Shown here one piece after another: positions 9,940 to 18,995 of a stretch of DNA of 64,000 nucleotides. The notes beneath the pieces were generated by a model that had not been told where the DNA came from, did not search any database, and saw only the letters and a list, made by a program, of their open reading frames with translations. Each line of letters starts with the position of its first letter. The stretch's first letter is position 1. The position numbers and the translations under genes are program-made. The stretch is from CBDCGV01 sp965216955 (GTDB lineage: Bacteria > Bacteroidota > Bacteroidia > Chitinophagales > JADIYW01). Where the stretch lies: assembly GCA_965216955.1 (NCBI GenBank), contig CBDCGV010000006.1:1-64000 (forward strand), read 5' to 3'.

Positions 9940-10323
9940 TTACTTTGATACTATATATGCAGAATATGCTAGCACAAGTCCTCCTATACAACTAAGCCCT
10001 ATATATATAAAAGCTAATCCATATTTGCCCGATTCAAGTAACTTAATATTGTCAAGAGAAAAGCTACTGAAGGTTGTGAATCCTCCCAAAATACCAATCA
10101 TTATAAAAACTTCCATTCCTCTTGACAAAGAAGATTTAGCAATTAAACCCCAACAAAAACCTATAATTAGAGATCCTATAAGGTTTACCAATAAAGTACC
10201 ATATGGTAATTCATCAGGCAGTTTATCTGTCCAATCCGGAATTCCTTTACTCCATATACCAACACTATATCTCAGCATGGCTCCTATTGCTCCTCCCAAC
10301 CCAACTAAAAATAAATTTGACAT
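9940..10323 (-). CDS. crcB: Fluoride ion channel CrcB/Fluc
   Basis: A 127-residue four-helix membrane protein of the Fluc family, which exports fluoride as a dual-topology dimer. The family core GGFTTFSSFSLD is present at about residues 80-91, as is the N-terminal LGGAIGAMLRY. Length is normal. I looked for a fluoride riboswitch upstream and saw none. A TAGATTTG word (reverse complement of 10328-10335) ends 4 bp before the start codon and matches the Bacteroidota -7 consensus TAnnTTTG, so the mRNA may have almost no leader. Confidence 0.95.
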   Translation of the reverse strand: MSNLFLVGLGGAIGAMLRYSVGIWSKGIPDWTDKLPDELPYGTLLVNLIGSLIIGFCWGLIAKSSLSRGMEVFIMIGILGGFTTFSSFSLDNIKLLESGKYGLAFIYIGLSCIGGLVLAYSAYIVSK

Positions 10324-10364
10324 ACAACAAATCTAGCAACTTTTTAACTTAGCGCTTTTAATAT

Positions 10365-10386
10365 ATACCTAGTAAAAATTAGGTAT
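10365..10386. repeat. Inverted repeat ATACCTA-N8-TAGGTAT between divergent genes
   Basis: A perfect 7-bp inverted repeat with an 8-bp spacer, between the starts of crcB and the thioredoxin-like gene. It lies where an operator would be expected and is not 3' of any gene, so I read it as a possible regulator-binding site, not a terminator. Chance occurrence in AT-rich DNA is possible. Confidence 0.3.
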
Positions 10387-10415
10387 AATTTTTGAAAGGT
10401 TAATGGCAACAAAAT

Positions 10416-11834
10416 ATGAATATGAAAAAGATCTTATTTCTTTCATTTTTAATAGCAACTATTACTGCTCAACATGTTATCGCTCAAAATTTTGACATCA
10501 CCATTAAAGTAAGTGGAATTCAAGATGAAAATGCATTGCTCGCCAACTACTATGGTGAAAAGAAATATATAAAGGATACCATTTACTTTGATATAAATGG
10601 CGTTGGAAAAATTGAAGGGGATTTAGATTATGATCCTGGAATTTATCTAATTGCTTTCCCTTCTATGAAAAACAATTATTTTGACTTTATATTAAATGAA
10701 AACACTTTTCTAATAGAAACCGATACTGCTGATTTTGTTGGCAATATGAAAATTACTAATTCTATTGAAAATAAGAATTTCTATGAAGATCAGCAGTTAA
10801 CTGCAAAAAACAGCCAAGAGGGCAAAGTGATTCAAGAGCAACTAGAAGGTCTAGAAAAAGATTCAAAAAATTACAAAAAGCTAATCGAGCAATTAAAAAC
10901 ACTCAAAAACGAAATTGAAGAAAAAAAGAATCAAGTAATTAAAAAATATCCTAATTCATTATATGCAAAGGCTTTAATGATTATGAAAGATACAGAAATA
11001 CCTGATGATATTGATTCAACTGAGGTTTATAGCTATTATAAAAATCACTATTTCGACAATATAGATTTCACAGATGTTGATTTATTAAGAACACCTATAT
11101 TTCATAAAAAGGTATTAGATTATATTGATAAGTATACCGTACCGACTAATGATTCTATTATAAAAGCATGTGATTTAATAATCGCCAAGACTTCCGTAAA
11201 TGAAGACATGTATCAGTATTTTGTCTCTACTCTGACTAATAAATTTGCTAGAAGTAAGATAATGGGGCAAGAAGCTATTTTAGTTCATCTAATAGAAGAA
11301 TACTATCTAAGTGGGAAAGCATCATGGGCTAGTGAGGAGCTTATTCAGAATTTTAAGAAGCGGGTAACTGCTATGAAGCCTACACTGATTGGAAAACCTG
11401 CTCCCGGTATTATTATGACCGGGCTTAACGATGAAAAAGTTAGTTTACAAGAAACTGTTTTTAAAAATGATTACACTGTTATTGTATGGTGGAATTCTAC
11501 TTGTGGGCATTGCAAAAAAGAATTGCCTAGGCTTGCCAACATGTACGATTCTACTTTTGTCAATCTAGATGCAAAAATTGGCATATTTGCTGTTTCAACG
11601 GAGCACGAAAAAGAAGGTTGGGAAAAATTCATTAAAGAAAAAAATCTAGATAAAAAAGGTTGGGTGCATTGCTTAGACCTCACTAATGAAAATCCAGCAC
11701 AGGCTTGGTATGATGTTAGGTCAACCCCTTATTCATTTGTATTGGATAAAAGGGGAAAAATTATTGCTCGAAAATTAAGCATTGACAGCATAGAAGGGCT
11801 TATTAAACATGAAATAGAAAAAGCCAAGCAATAA
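10416..11834 (+). CDS. DUF4369 plus TlpA-like thioredoxin domain protein
   Basis: 472 residues with a cleavable signal peptide (MKKILFLSFLIATITAQHVIA), so exported. Residues about 25-110 match the DUF4369 pattern. A charged, helical middle (about 125-185) is followed by a thioredoxin fold at about 330-472, with the redox motif WWNSTCGHCKKELP. Proteins of this kind reduce or oxidise periplasmic disulfides; the partner is unknown. An ATG two codons into the frame (MKKI) is an equally good start. A shorter relative is truncated at the left window edge. It stands alone, divergent from crcB and followed by xerD after 26 bp. Confidence 0.9.
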   Translation: MNMKKILFLSFLIATITAQHVIAQNFDITIKVSGIQDENALLANYYGEKKYIKDTIYFDINGVGKIEGDLDYDPGIYLIAFPSMKNNYFDFILNENTFLIETDTADFVGNMKITNSIENKNFYEDQQLTAKNSQEGKVIQEQLEGLEKDSKNYKKLIEQLKTLKNEIEEKKNQVIKKYPNSLYAKALMIMKDTEIPDDIDSTEVYSYYKNHYFDNIDFTDVDLLRTPIFHKKVLDYIDKYTVPTNDSIIKACDLIIAKTSVNEDMYQYFVSTLTNKFARSKIMGQEAILVHLIEEYYLSGKASWASEELIQNFKKRVTAMKPTLIGKPAPGIIMTGLNDEKVSLQETVFKNDYTVIVWWNSTCGHCKKELPRLANMYDSTFVNLDAKIGIFAVSTEHEKEGWEKFIKEKNLDKKGWVHCLDLTNENPAQAWYDVRSTPYSFVLDKRGKIIARKLSIDSIEGLIKHEIEKAKQ

Positions 11835-11860
11835 TCATATTTTGTTTACCTTGGATCAAT

Positions 11861-12763
11861 ATGCAAGATGCATTAATCAAGGGTTTTAAAGCCTATTTAA
11901 GATTAGAAAAATCATTAGCAGAAAACTCTGTAGAGGCTTATTTGAGAGATGTTAAGCTTTTACAAAGCTATGTTTCTCTTGACACTACTTTAGTTAATTC
12001 ACTTTCAAAAGTAAAATTAAATCATCTAGAAGGTTTTATTGCTTACCTAAACGATCTGGGATTAAATGATCGATCGCAAGCTAGAGTTATTTCTGGTTTA
12101 AAAGCCTTTTACAAATACTTAAAACTAGAAGATATAATAGAAGATTCTCCTGCTGCTTTATTAGAAGGACCAAAACTATCCAAAAAGTTACCCGACACAC
12201 TTAGTCACGATGAAATTGAAGCCATGATAGCGACCTTAGACCTAAGCAAGGGACATCATGTAAGAAACAAAGCCATTCTAGAAACGCTATATAGTTGTGG
12301 CTTAAGAGTTAGCGAGTTAACGAGTTTAAAAATATCCAACCTGTTCTTTGACATTGAAGTAATCAAGGTAATTGGAAAGGGAAATAAAGAGCGCCTGGTT
12401 CCTATTGGTAGTGCCGCTATTAAATACATCACTATTTACTTAGAAAATGTTCGCAACCATTTGGATATAAAAGCACAATTCACAGATACCGTTTTTCTAA
12501 ACAAACATGGTAAAAGCATATCTAGAATTATGATATTTAACATTATTAAGGAAGCCGCAAAAGCAGCAGGCATTAATAAAAATGTTAGTCCACACACCTT
12601 AAGACATTCCTTTGCTACAGAACTAATTAATAATGGTGCAAACTTAAAGGCTGTGCAACAAATGTTAGGACATGCCTCCATTACAACAACAGAAATATAC
12701 ACACACTTGGATCAATCTTATTTAAGAGATACCATGGTTCAATTTCATCCGAGATTCAAATAG
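11861..12763 (+). CDS. xerD: Site-specific tyrosine recombinase XerD
   Basis: A 300-residue integrase-family recombinase resolving chromosome dimers at dif with XerC. The N-terminal SAM-like core-binding domain covers about residues 5-90. The catalytic set is complete: R149 (CGLRVSEL), H245 and R248 (PHTLRHSFATEL), H271 (LGHASITTTEIYTH) and the nucleophile Y280. No mobile element or attachment site surrounds it, and the length and sequence fit the housekeeping XerD of Bacteroidota, not a phage or transposon integrase. No dif site was recognised here. Confidence 0.93.
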   Translation: MQDALIKGFKAYLRLEKSLAENSVEAYLRDVKLLQSYVSLDTTLVNSLSKVKLNHLEGFIAYLNDLGLNDRSQARVISGLKAFYKYLKLEDIIEDSPAALLEGPKLSKKLPDTLSHDEIEAMIATLDLSKGHHVRNKAILETLYSCGLRVSELTSLKISNLFFDIEVIKVIGKGNKERLVPIGSAAIKYITIYLENVRNHLDIKAQFTDTVFLNKHGKSISRIMIFNIIKEAAKAAGINKNVSPHTLRHSFATELINNGANLKAVQQMLGHASITTTEIYTHLDQSYLRDTMVQFHPRFK

Positions 12764-12807
12764 AATTTTATTTTTTACTTTTTAGGTAAACCGATAACTT
12801 TATTTTA

Positions 12808-13494
12808 ATGAAAAAGCATATTGTTGTATTAACAGGAGCAGGAATTAGCGCTGAGAGCGGCATCCAGACTTTTAGAGGAGCTGGCGGACTTTGGAACGGA
12901 CATGACATTATGGAAGTAGCTTCTCCTGAGGGATGGAATAAAAACCCACAACTAGTACTTGATTTTTATAATAAAAGAAGACAAGATTTAAAAAATGTGA
13001 CACCCAATTTGGGCCACAAAGCTTTAGTCGATCTAGAAGCAAAATATGATGTAACCATTATCACACAAAATGTAGATGATCTGCATGAAAGAGCGGGATC
13101 TTCTAATATTATTCATTTACATGGAGAACTTTTAAAAGTAAGAAGTATTAGAAATGAGGATTTGATTTATACCTGCCATAGGGATATTCATTTAGGAGAT
13201 ATTGGAGAAGACGGGAGCCAACTAAGGCCTCATATTGTATGGTTTGGAGAAGCTGTCCCAATGATTGAAAGAGCTGCTGCAATTGCCTCAAAATCAGATA
13301 TTTTTATTGTAATTGGCACCTCTATGGCCGTCTACCCTGCAGCAGGTTTAATTCATTATGTCAATTTTGATGTTCCAAAATACGTTATTGATCCCAACAA
13401 ACCTGAAATGATAATGAACGGTATTAACTATTTTCAAGAAAAAGCTACCTTAGGTGTACCAAAATTGGTAAACCAGCTATTGAATCAAGCATGA
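12808..13494 (+). CDS. Sir2-family NAD-dependent protein deacylase (zinc-cysteine-free type)
   Basis: 228 residues with the sirtuin NAD motifs: GAGISAESGIQTFRG near the N-terminus, TQNVDDLHERAG, the catalytic His in HLHGE, and GTSMAVYPAAGL. The part where the structural zinc is normally held by four cysteines (about residues 110-150) contains only one Cys, so the zinc ribbon is absent. I believe this is usual for the Bacteroidota subfamily. The family removes lysine acyl groups and yields O-acyl-ADP-ribose and nicotinamide. The stop codon overlaps the start of a NUDIX hydrolase by 4 bp. Confidence 0.9.
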   Translation: MKKHIVVLTGAGISAESGIQTFRGAGGLWNGHDIMEVASPEGWNKNPQLVLDFYNKRRQDLKNVTPNLGHKALVDLEAKYDVTIITQNVDDLHERAGSSNIIHLHGELLKVRSIRNEDLIYTCHRDIHLGDIGEDGSQLRPHIVWFGEAVPMIERAAAIASKSDIFIVIGTSMAVYPAAGLIHYVNFDVPKYVIDPNKPEMIMNGINYFQEKATLGVPKLVNQLLNQA

Positions 13495-14060
13495 CAAAAG
13501 AAGAACATATTAACCTATGGAAAAGGCTATCCACTAAAGTGGTATATGAAAATCCATGGATAAAAGTTAACCATGATGAGGTCATTACACCTAGAGGATT
13601 TGCTGGAATTTATGGGAGAGTAAATTTTAAAAACTTAGCCATAGCTATTGTCCCAATTGATGCTGATGGATTTACCTGGTTGGTAGGACAATATCGATAT
13701 ACCATTGATCAGTATAGCTGGGAGGTTGTAGAAGGGGGTGGACCTTTAAATGAAGATCCTTTGGTCTCCGCTCAAAGAGAACTTCAAGAAGAAATTGGTG
13801 GTCTCGCAAAAAAATGGGAGCTCATCCATGAATTCTACACTTCCAATTCAGTATGTAATGAAAAATCATTGGTATATATAGCTAGAGATTTAACATTTAC
13901 AGAAAAAGCTCCAGACGAAACAGAATTGTTAAAAGTGAGAAAAATACATATCACTAAAGCAATTGAAATGGCCTATAACAATGAAATAAATGAAAGTCTC
14001 GCTGCAATCGCTCTAATGAAAACGGACTATCTAATACGAACAAAAAAACTGATAATTTAA
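13491..14060 (+). CDS. NUDIX hydrolase, probably ADP-ribose or nucleotide-sugar pyrophosphatase type
   Basis: 189 residues. The NUDIX box is present with its normal spacing (G-x5-E-x7-RELQEEIGG, about residues 83-105). The region before it (IAIVPIDADGFTWLVGQYRY, then SWEVVEGGG) resembles ADP-sugar pyrophosphatases. The 4-bp ATGA overlap with the sirtuin gene suggests coupled translation, and hydrolysis of ADP-ribose derivatives from the sirtuin is a plausible link, though only inferred. cdd follows after 4 bp. Confidence 0.88.
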   Translation: MTKEEHINLWKRLSTKVVYENPWIKVNHDEVITPRGFAGIYGRVNFKNLAIAIVPIDADGFTWLVGQYRYTIDQYSWEVVEGGGPLNEDPLVSAQRELQEEIGGLAKKWELIHEFYTSNSVCNEKSLVYIARDLTFTEKAPDETELLKVRKIHITKAIEMAYNNEINESLAAIALMKTDYLIRTKKLII

Positions 14061-14064
14061 AAGG

Positions 14065-14547
14065 ATGAAAGAAATAAGTCTTCATACTACATATAAGCTA
14101 TACGACAATTTAGATCAACTCAATACAGAAGATCAACGCTTATTACAAGAAGCTACAAATGCCATTGTAGGTAGTCATGCCCCCTACTCTGGATTCCATG
14201 TTGGAGCAGCACTACTTTTAAATGATCAACAAATAATTTTGGGGAGTAATCAAGAAAATGCCTCTTACCCTTTGGGGTTATGTGCAGAAAGAACAGCACT
14301 ATCCGCCGCTGCATCTTTAGCTCCTAACACACCTATAAAAGCGATTGCAATCATGGTTAAAAAGGGAAAAGAGTTGCTTCCACAACCAGTTGCCCCATGC
14401 GGAATTTGCCGTCAAGTATTATTAGAATCAGAATTTAAATTCAACAATAACATTAGAATCTTATTGGGATCTGGAAATGGTATCGTTTATGAATTTAAAT
14501 CGATAAAAGATATGCTTCCTCTACATTTTGACAACAGCGACTTATAA
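14065..14547 (+). CDS. cdd: Cytidine deaminase
   Basis: 160 residues. Zinc-dependent deamination of cytidine and deoxycytidine to uridine in pyrimidine salvage. The catalytic motif CAERTALSAA supplies one zinc Cys and the proton-shuttling Glu, and PCGICRQVL supplies the other two cysteines. The length fits the homotetrameric type. It is the last gene of the sirtuin-NUDIX-cdd group and ends 19 bp before the convergent bshC. Confidence 0.95.
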   Translation: MKEISLHTTYKLYDNLDQLNTEDQRLLQEATNAIVGSHAPYSGFHVGAALLLNDQQIILGSNQENASYPLGLCAERTALSAAASLAPNTPIKAIAIMVKKGKELLPQPVAPCGICRQVLLESEFKFNNNIRILLGSGNGIVYEFKSIKDMLPLHFDNSDL

Positions 14548-14566
14548 AGAAAGTTGCCTAAAGTAC

Positions 14567-16192
14567 TTATGAATCGCTACCTTCTTCAATGAGCAAATAA
14601 AATTCTTTTACAAATGGATCTAAATGCTCTACAAAAAAGTCAATGATTTCCACTCCATGCCTCAGTATAAAAGACACAATATTCTCTTTCCGCTCTTGCA
14701 AGTTGCCGTCTGGGAAAAACTGATCTAAAAGCTTATCAATTTGATTCAGTTCCACTTCTTTTTTCTGTTTCTGTGCTTTTAAAAATCGATTGCCAATATT
14801 TTCAATCACCTTCTCCATTTTTCTACCCTCCGATAAAATCCAATTTTTTAAAGAGGCATCAACATCTATAGACTTTTTAGAAAGCTCCAAAAAAATTTCC
14901 TTTACTGATTCCAATTCCTCACTCAACGCCCAATCACTATTCGTAGATCGTTCCAAATAATTTTTAATTAAATCTCCTCTATTCTTAAAGAGATCTGATA
15001 TTTCAAATCCCAATTTTCTAATCCGCCTTAATTGAACTTTATCAATAATTTGAGCAGAAGTTCTTAGCATCAACATTGGATAAGTCACCTTAAAATGACC
15101 AAATAACCCCTTTAACTGGAGCCAATAAGCTACTTCACTTCCACCACCTATGTAGGCAACATTTGGTAAAATCATCTGTTGATGTAATGGCCTGAGGATA
15201 ACATTGGGGCTAAATCGTTCAGGATGCACATCCATTTCTTTAATAATTTCTTCTTCAGAAAAACGAATAGAGGTATTATTCACAAGATAACTATCAACAA
15301 CTCCTTCTTCTTTAATGATTCGCTCTCTAAGCTTCGGTTGTTTAAAGAATAGGTTTATTGCTCTAGGATTAGCTTGACTACCAAAACCAACTTCTTTTAA
15401 ACGAGTAATGCACTCATTAACAAGCTTGTACGACGTTTTATTTAAAACATCTTCTCTAATTACTTTAATAAAAGGTCGCTTAAGTTCTTTACTATTTCCA
15501 TCAACTACAACTAAACCATATTTCCCAAAAACATCGTTTAATAATGTTCTAACCGCATCAGACAAGTTTTTTTCATCGTATGCCTTTTTGAACAAACCGA
15601 CAATAAAGTCCTTATCTTCATGATTCCCAATCATATTAGATAAGGCTTCAATCACTTCTGGCATTTTATTGAGATCATATTCTCCTACTGATCCCCCTTG
15701 AAAATCATTCCATTCAATTTTTTTACCAAAAACATGAGTATGATTGATTTCTTCAAAATCATGATCTTCACTTCCCATCCAATAAACAGGAATGAAATTG
15801 TAATGAGGATATGCTTTGCTCAATTGATTGGCAACATTAATAGCATTGCTGATCTTTAATATATAATATAAAGGGCCGGTAAAAAGATTCAACTGATGTG
15901 CTGTTGTTACAGTAAAAGTAGTTTTATTGGCTATGGATTCGATATTGGTTGTGACTTGTTGATTTGGCTCAAGATGATGATATTGTTTTTTGATGATGGC
16001 TGATAATTCTTCCCTTGGCAAATCGCATTGCGATTCCTCTCTGCTTTTAATTATTTCAGAAATATTATCTATATCAATAGGAATATTATAAAAGGATGCA
16101 AGTTTCTTTTTTTTCGAATCTTCAAGGTAATCAAGAACTACTTTGGAGAATCTATTCGTTTTTCTGTATGGGATGGTATGCTTTTCTAGCAT
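14567..16192 (-). CDS. bshC: Bacillithiol biosynthesis cysteine-adding enzyme
   Basis: 541 residues matching the BshC (YllA) family, which adds cysteine to glucosaminyl-malate in the last step of bacillithiol synthesis. Characteristic stretches are TTAHQLNLFTGPLYYILKI (about residues 95-113), PVYWMGSEDHDFEEINH (about 133-149), and the C-terminal coiled coil around 445-485. bshA and bshB are not in the window. It sits 12 bp behind rimO, so it is likely the last gene of a ftsY-rimO-bshC unit. Confidence 0.94.
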   Translation of the reverse strand: MLEKHTIPYRKTNRFSKVVLDYLEDSKKKKLASFYNIPIDIDNISEIIKSREESQCDLPREELSAIIKKQYHHLEPNQQVTTNIESIANKTTFTVTTAHQLNLFTGPLYYILKISNAINVANQLSKAYPHYNFIPVYWMGSEDHDFEEINHTHVFGKKIEWNDFQGGSVGEYDLNKMPEVIEALSNMIGNHEDKDFIVGLFKKAYDEKNLSDAVRTLLNDVFGKYGLVVVDGNSKELKRPFIKVIREDVLNKTSYKLVNECITRLKEVGFGSQANPRAINLFFKQPKLRERIIKEEGVVDSYLVNNTSIRFSEEEIIKEMDVHPERFSPNVILRPLHQQMILPNVAYIGGGSEVAYWLQLKGLFGHFKVTYPMLMLRTSAQIIDKVQLRRIRKLGFEISDLFKNRGDLIKNYLERSTNSDWALSEELESVKEIFLELSKKSIDVDASLKNWILSEGRKMEKVIENIGNRFLKAQKQKKEVELNQIDKLLDQFFPDGNLQERKENIVSFILRHGVEIIDFFVEHLDPFVKEFYLLIEEGSDS

Positions 16193-16204
16193 TTAAATAA
16201 TAAG

Positions 16205-17524
16205 CTATTTTTTGCTTGAAATAGTTCCGTATAAATCAAAGTCTGTGGCATCATATATTTTTACAGATACAAAATCCCCTATTCTACAATAGGTTTTATT
16301 AGCATCAATTAATACTTCGTTATCTACCTCAGGAGAATCAAACTCAGTTCGTCCAACAAAATAATCGCCTTCTTTCCTATCAATTAGTACTTTGAGTTCT
16401 TGGCCTATTAATACTTCATTTTTTGTCAGTGATATTTCTTGCTGTATAGCCATTAAAGTTTCAGCTCTTTTTTGTTTTATCGTATCTGAGACATTATCTT
16501 CCAAACCATGCGCAAGTGTATCTTCTTCATGGGAATAAGTAAAGACTCCTAACCTTTCAAATTGCATCTCTCTTACAAAATTGCATAATTCTTCAAATTC
16601 TTCTTCAGTCTCGCCGGGGAAACCCACAAGCATCGTAGTTCTCAATGCTATCTTTGGTAAAATACTTCTAATATTTTGAATCAGTTGCGTGGTTTCTTCT
16701 TTATTTATTTGACGCCTCATTCGATCCAAAACAGCAGTACTTGCATGTTGAAGAGGCATGTCTAAATAGCTACAAATTTTTTCTTCCTTAGCCATTACTT
16801 CTATAACTTCTAGAGGAAATTTTGAAGGATAAGCATAATGCAATCTAATCCACTCCAACCCTTCTATTTGACATAGCCTAGTCAATAGCTCAGCAAGCTT
16901 TCTCTCTTTATAAATATCTAGTCCATAATACGTTAACTCTTGAGCAATAAGCATTATCTCTTTGACACCATTGCTAACAAGTGTTCTTACTTCTTTCTCC
17001 AAATCTTCCATACTTTTGGAGATATGCTTTCCCCTCATTAATGGAATAGCACAAAAAGAACACGTTCTATTACATCCTTCGGATATTTTTACATAGGCAT
17101 AGTGTGTTGATGTTGTCGTTATTCTTTCTCCAATGAGATCGTGCCTATAGTCAATATTAAATTTATTAAGTAACAAAGGCAATTCCAATGTACCAAACCA
17201 ATCATCTACCTCTGGAATTTCTTTTTTTAAGTCATTTCTATATCTTTCAGACAAACAACCGGTAACATATAGTTTATCAATTCTATTTTCATTTTTTTCC
17301 TTGGCATAACTTAAAATAGTATTGATAGATTCTTCTTTTGCCTTATCTATAAACCCACAAGTATTAATGATATAAATATTGGCTTGGTGATCCTCAGATT
17401 GATGCGTAACATCAACATCATTATGTTTTAGCTGGGTTAACAAGTTTTCAGAGTCTACAAGATTTTTAGAACACCCAAGGGTGATAATATTTATCTTGTC
17501 GTCTTTGTGTGATTTGGTCTTCAC
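16205..17524 (-). CDS. rimO: Ribosomal protein uS12 methylthiotransferase
   Basis: A 439-residue radical SAM enzyme that adds a methylthio group to an aspartate of ribosomal protein S12. The N-terminal MTTase domain has its own cluster cysteines (LGCSKNLVDSE, INTCGF, VTGCLSERY). The radical SAM motif CNRTCSFC is at about residues 150-157 within SEGCNRTCSFCAIPLMRGKH. A C-terminal TRAM domain covers about 370-435. RimO is preferred over MiaB on the N-terminal sequence and the LMRGKHISK context. The predicted start is GTG. It sits 30 bp downstream of ftsY. Confidence 0.95.
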   Translation of the reverse strand: MKTKSHKDDKINIITLGCSKNLVDSENLLTQLKHNDVDVTHQSEDHQANIYIINTCGFIDKAKEESINTILSYAKEKNENRIDKLYVTGCLSERYRNDLKKEIPEVDDWFGTLELPLLLNKFNIDYRHDLIGERITTTSTHYAYVKISEGCNRTCSFCAIPLMRGKHISKSMEDLEKEVRTLVSNGVKEIMLIAQELTYYGLDIYKERKLAELLTRLCQIEGLEWIRLHYAYPSKFPLEVIEVMAKEEKICSYLDMPLQHASTAVLDRMRRQINKEETTQLIQNIRSILPKIALRTTMLVGFPGETEEEFEELCNFVREMQFERLGVFTYSHEEDTLAHGLEDNVSDTIKQKRAETLMAIQQEISLTKNEVLIGQELKVLIDRKEGDYFVGRTEFDSPEVDNEVLIDANKTYCRIGDFVSVKIYDATDFDLYGTISSKK

Positions 17525-17554
17525 TTAAGCATTTTTATATCAATAATAAATGAT

Positions 17555-18535
17555 TTAATTAAAGAGCATTTCTACAAATGCCCCTCTATTAAATACTTGC
17601 AAATCATTTATCCCCTCTCCAACGCCTAAATACTTTACAGGAATTTTCATTTCATCTGCAATACCTAACACGACTCCTCCTTTAGCCGTACCATCTAACT
17701 TTGTCAATGCTAAAGAAGAAACTTCTGTCGCAGCAGAAAATTGTTTTGCTTGTTCTAAAGCATTTTGCCCCGTAGACGCATCTAAAACCAAAAGAACTTC
17801 ATGTGGTGCTCCAGAAATAACCTTTTCCATTACTCTTTTGATTTTACTTAGCTCATTCATGAGGTTTACTTTATTATGTAACCTTCCTGCAGTATCAACA
17901 ATAATGACATCTGCGTTTTGTGCAACACCCGATTTTACTGTATCGAAAGCTACCGCAGCAGGGTCACTTCCCATCTCTTTTTTTACAATTGGTACACCTA
18001 CTCTTTCAGACCATATTACCAATTGATCAACTGCTGCTGCCCTGAATGTATCTGCTGCACCTAGCACTACTTTTAATCCTTTATTTTTAAGCTTATTTGA
18101 CAGTTTCCCAATAGTGGTTGTCTTACCTACCCCATTTACTCCTACAACCATTATTACATAGGGTTTAGGAGATAACCCCATTCCGAAATCTTCTATGTCA
18201 TGTGTATTATTTTCAGATAAAATTGTTGAAACCTCATCTTTTAGAATAGCATTGAGCTGCTTCGTATTGATATATTTATCCTTTGCAACACGCTCTTCAA
18301 AACGATCTATAATTTTAATGGTTGTTTGTAGTCCAACATCAGAGGTCATTAATATTTCTTCTAAATCATCTAAAAATTGAATGTCAATAATAGATTTACC
18401 GGCAACTGCCTTAGAAATTTTAGAGAAGAATCCTTGCTTTGTTTTCTCTAACCCTTCCTCTAATTGAACTTCTTCTTTTTGGGCCTCTTCCTCCGTTGTA
18501 CTGCCTCTTTTAAACCATTTAGTAAATTTGCTCAT
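17555..18535 (-). CDS. ftsY: Signal recognition particle receptor FtsY
   Basis: The 326-residue SRP receptor GTPase that docks ribosome-nascent chains to the membrane. It has a short acidic N-terminal region (TTEEEAQKEEVQLEEG), the NG domain with P-loop GVNGVGKTTTIGKL (about residues 133-146), DTAGRLHNKVNLM, and TKLDGTAKGG. The N-terminal A domain is very short compared with E. coli, as usual in Bacteroidota. It starts just downstream of a hairpin terminator that separates it from the rpmB-rpmG-DUF4295 unit. Confidence 0.97.
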   Translation of the reverse strand: MSKFTKWFKRGSTTEEEAQKEEVQLEEGLEKTKQGFFSKISKAVAGKSIIDIQFLDDLEEILMTSDVGLQTTIKIIDRFEERVAKDKYINTKQLNAILKDEVSTILSENNTHDIEDFGMGLSPKPYVIMVVGVNGVGKTTTIGKLSNKLKNKGLKVVLGAADTFRAAAVDQLVIWSERVGVPIVKKEMGSDPAAVAFDTVKSGVAQNADVIIVDTAGRLHNKVNLMNELSKIKRVMEKVISGAPHEVLLVLDASTGQNALEQAKQFSAATEVSSLALTKLDGTAKGGVVLGIADEMKIPVKYLGVGEGINDLQVFNRGAFVEMLFN

Positions 18536-18568
18536 ATTGATAAGGTTTACAAATCATCTTTAAAATAA

Positions 18569-18605
18569 AAAGGCTTCACAGAACCATTAAGTTCATGAAG
18601 CCTTT
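18569..18605 (-). terminator. Intrinsic terminator after rpmB-rpmG-DUF4295
   Basis: The stem AAAGGCTTCA / TGAAGCCTTT is perfect over 10 bp, with an inner GAAC / GTTC pairing that extends it. Reading leftward, the hairpin is followed by a U-rich run (complement of 18562-18570). It lies 22 bp beyond the DUF4295 stop and before ftsY, which therefore probably has its own promoter or is expressed by read-through. Confidence 0.8.
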
Positions 18606-18627
18606 AATCTTTTGTAGTATTTCTCTA

Positions 18628-18795
18628 TTATTCCTTTTCTGCAAGAAAAGCTTTTACACTGTCTTTATGAACAACTTTTTCTCTAAAAGCATAAGACCCT
18701 GTCTTTTTTGATTTAAAAGCTTTAATCACTTTAACCATATTTTTAGCGTCCTTATTTCCCCTTTTTATTTTCGCGTTCTTTGATACTTTAGCCAT
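18628..18795 (-). CDS. DUF4295 family small basic protein
   Basis: A 55-residue ORF reading MAKVSKNAKIKRGNKDAKNM at its start and ending LAEKE. This is the DUF4295 family, a small lysine-rich protein restricted to Bacteroidota and almost always encoded directly after rpmG. It starts 2 bp after the rpmG stop. Its high Lys content, small size and constant company with ribosomal protein genes suggest a ribosome-associated protein, but no function is established to my knowledge. Confidence 0.9.
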   Translation of the reverse strand: MAKVSKNAKIKRGNKDAKNMVKVIKAFKSKKTGSYAFREKVVHKDSVKAFLAEKE

Positions 18796-18797
18796 GA

Positions 18798-18983
18798 CTA
18801 TTTAATTTCTTTATGAACAGTATATTTTTTTAAAATAGGATTGTACTTCTTAAGTTCTATTCTATCCGGTGTATTTTTCCGATTCTTTGTAGTTATATAT
18901 CTAGAAGTTCCAGGCATACCTGAATCTTTATGCTCGGTACATTCTAAAATAACCTGAATTCTATTTCCTTTTTTCTTTGCCAT
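18798..18983 (-). CDS. rpmG: 50S ribosomal protein bL33
   Basis: 61 residues (MAKKKGNRIQVILECTEHKD at the N-terminus, then ITTKNRKNTPDRIELKKYNP) matching bL33. Only one cysteine remains near the N-terminus and the zinc-ribbon cysteine pairs are missing, so this is a zinc-independent (C-minus) form. It lies between rpmB (12 bp) and DUF4295 (2 bp), a normal Bacteroidota arrangement. Confidence 0.96.
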   Translation of the reverse strand: MAKKKGNRIQVILECTEHKDSGMPGTSRYITTKNRKNTPDRIELKKYNPILKKYTVHKEIK

Positions 18984-18995
18984 CTTAAATCAATT

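Noticed and set aside
10025..10336. 103-codon plus-strand ORF over crcB
   Set aside because: crcB is a clear Fluc gene on the other strand; this is its shadow.
10324..10415. Fluoride riboswitch upstream of crcB
   Set aside because: No sequence resembling the conserved aptamer core was seen.
11861..12763. Phage or transposon integrase instead of XerD
   Set aside because: No attachment repeats or mobile genes nearby; length and neighbours fit the housekeeping recombinase.
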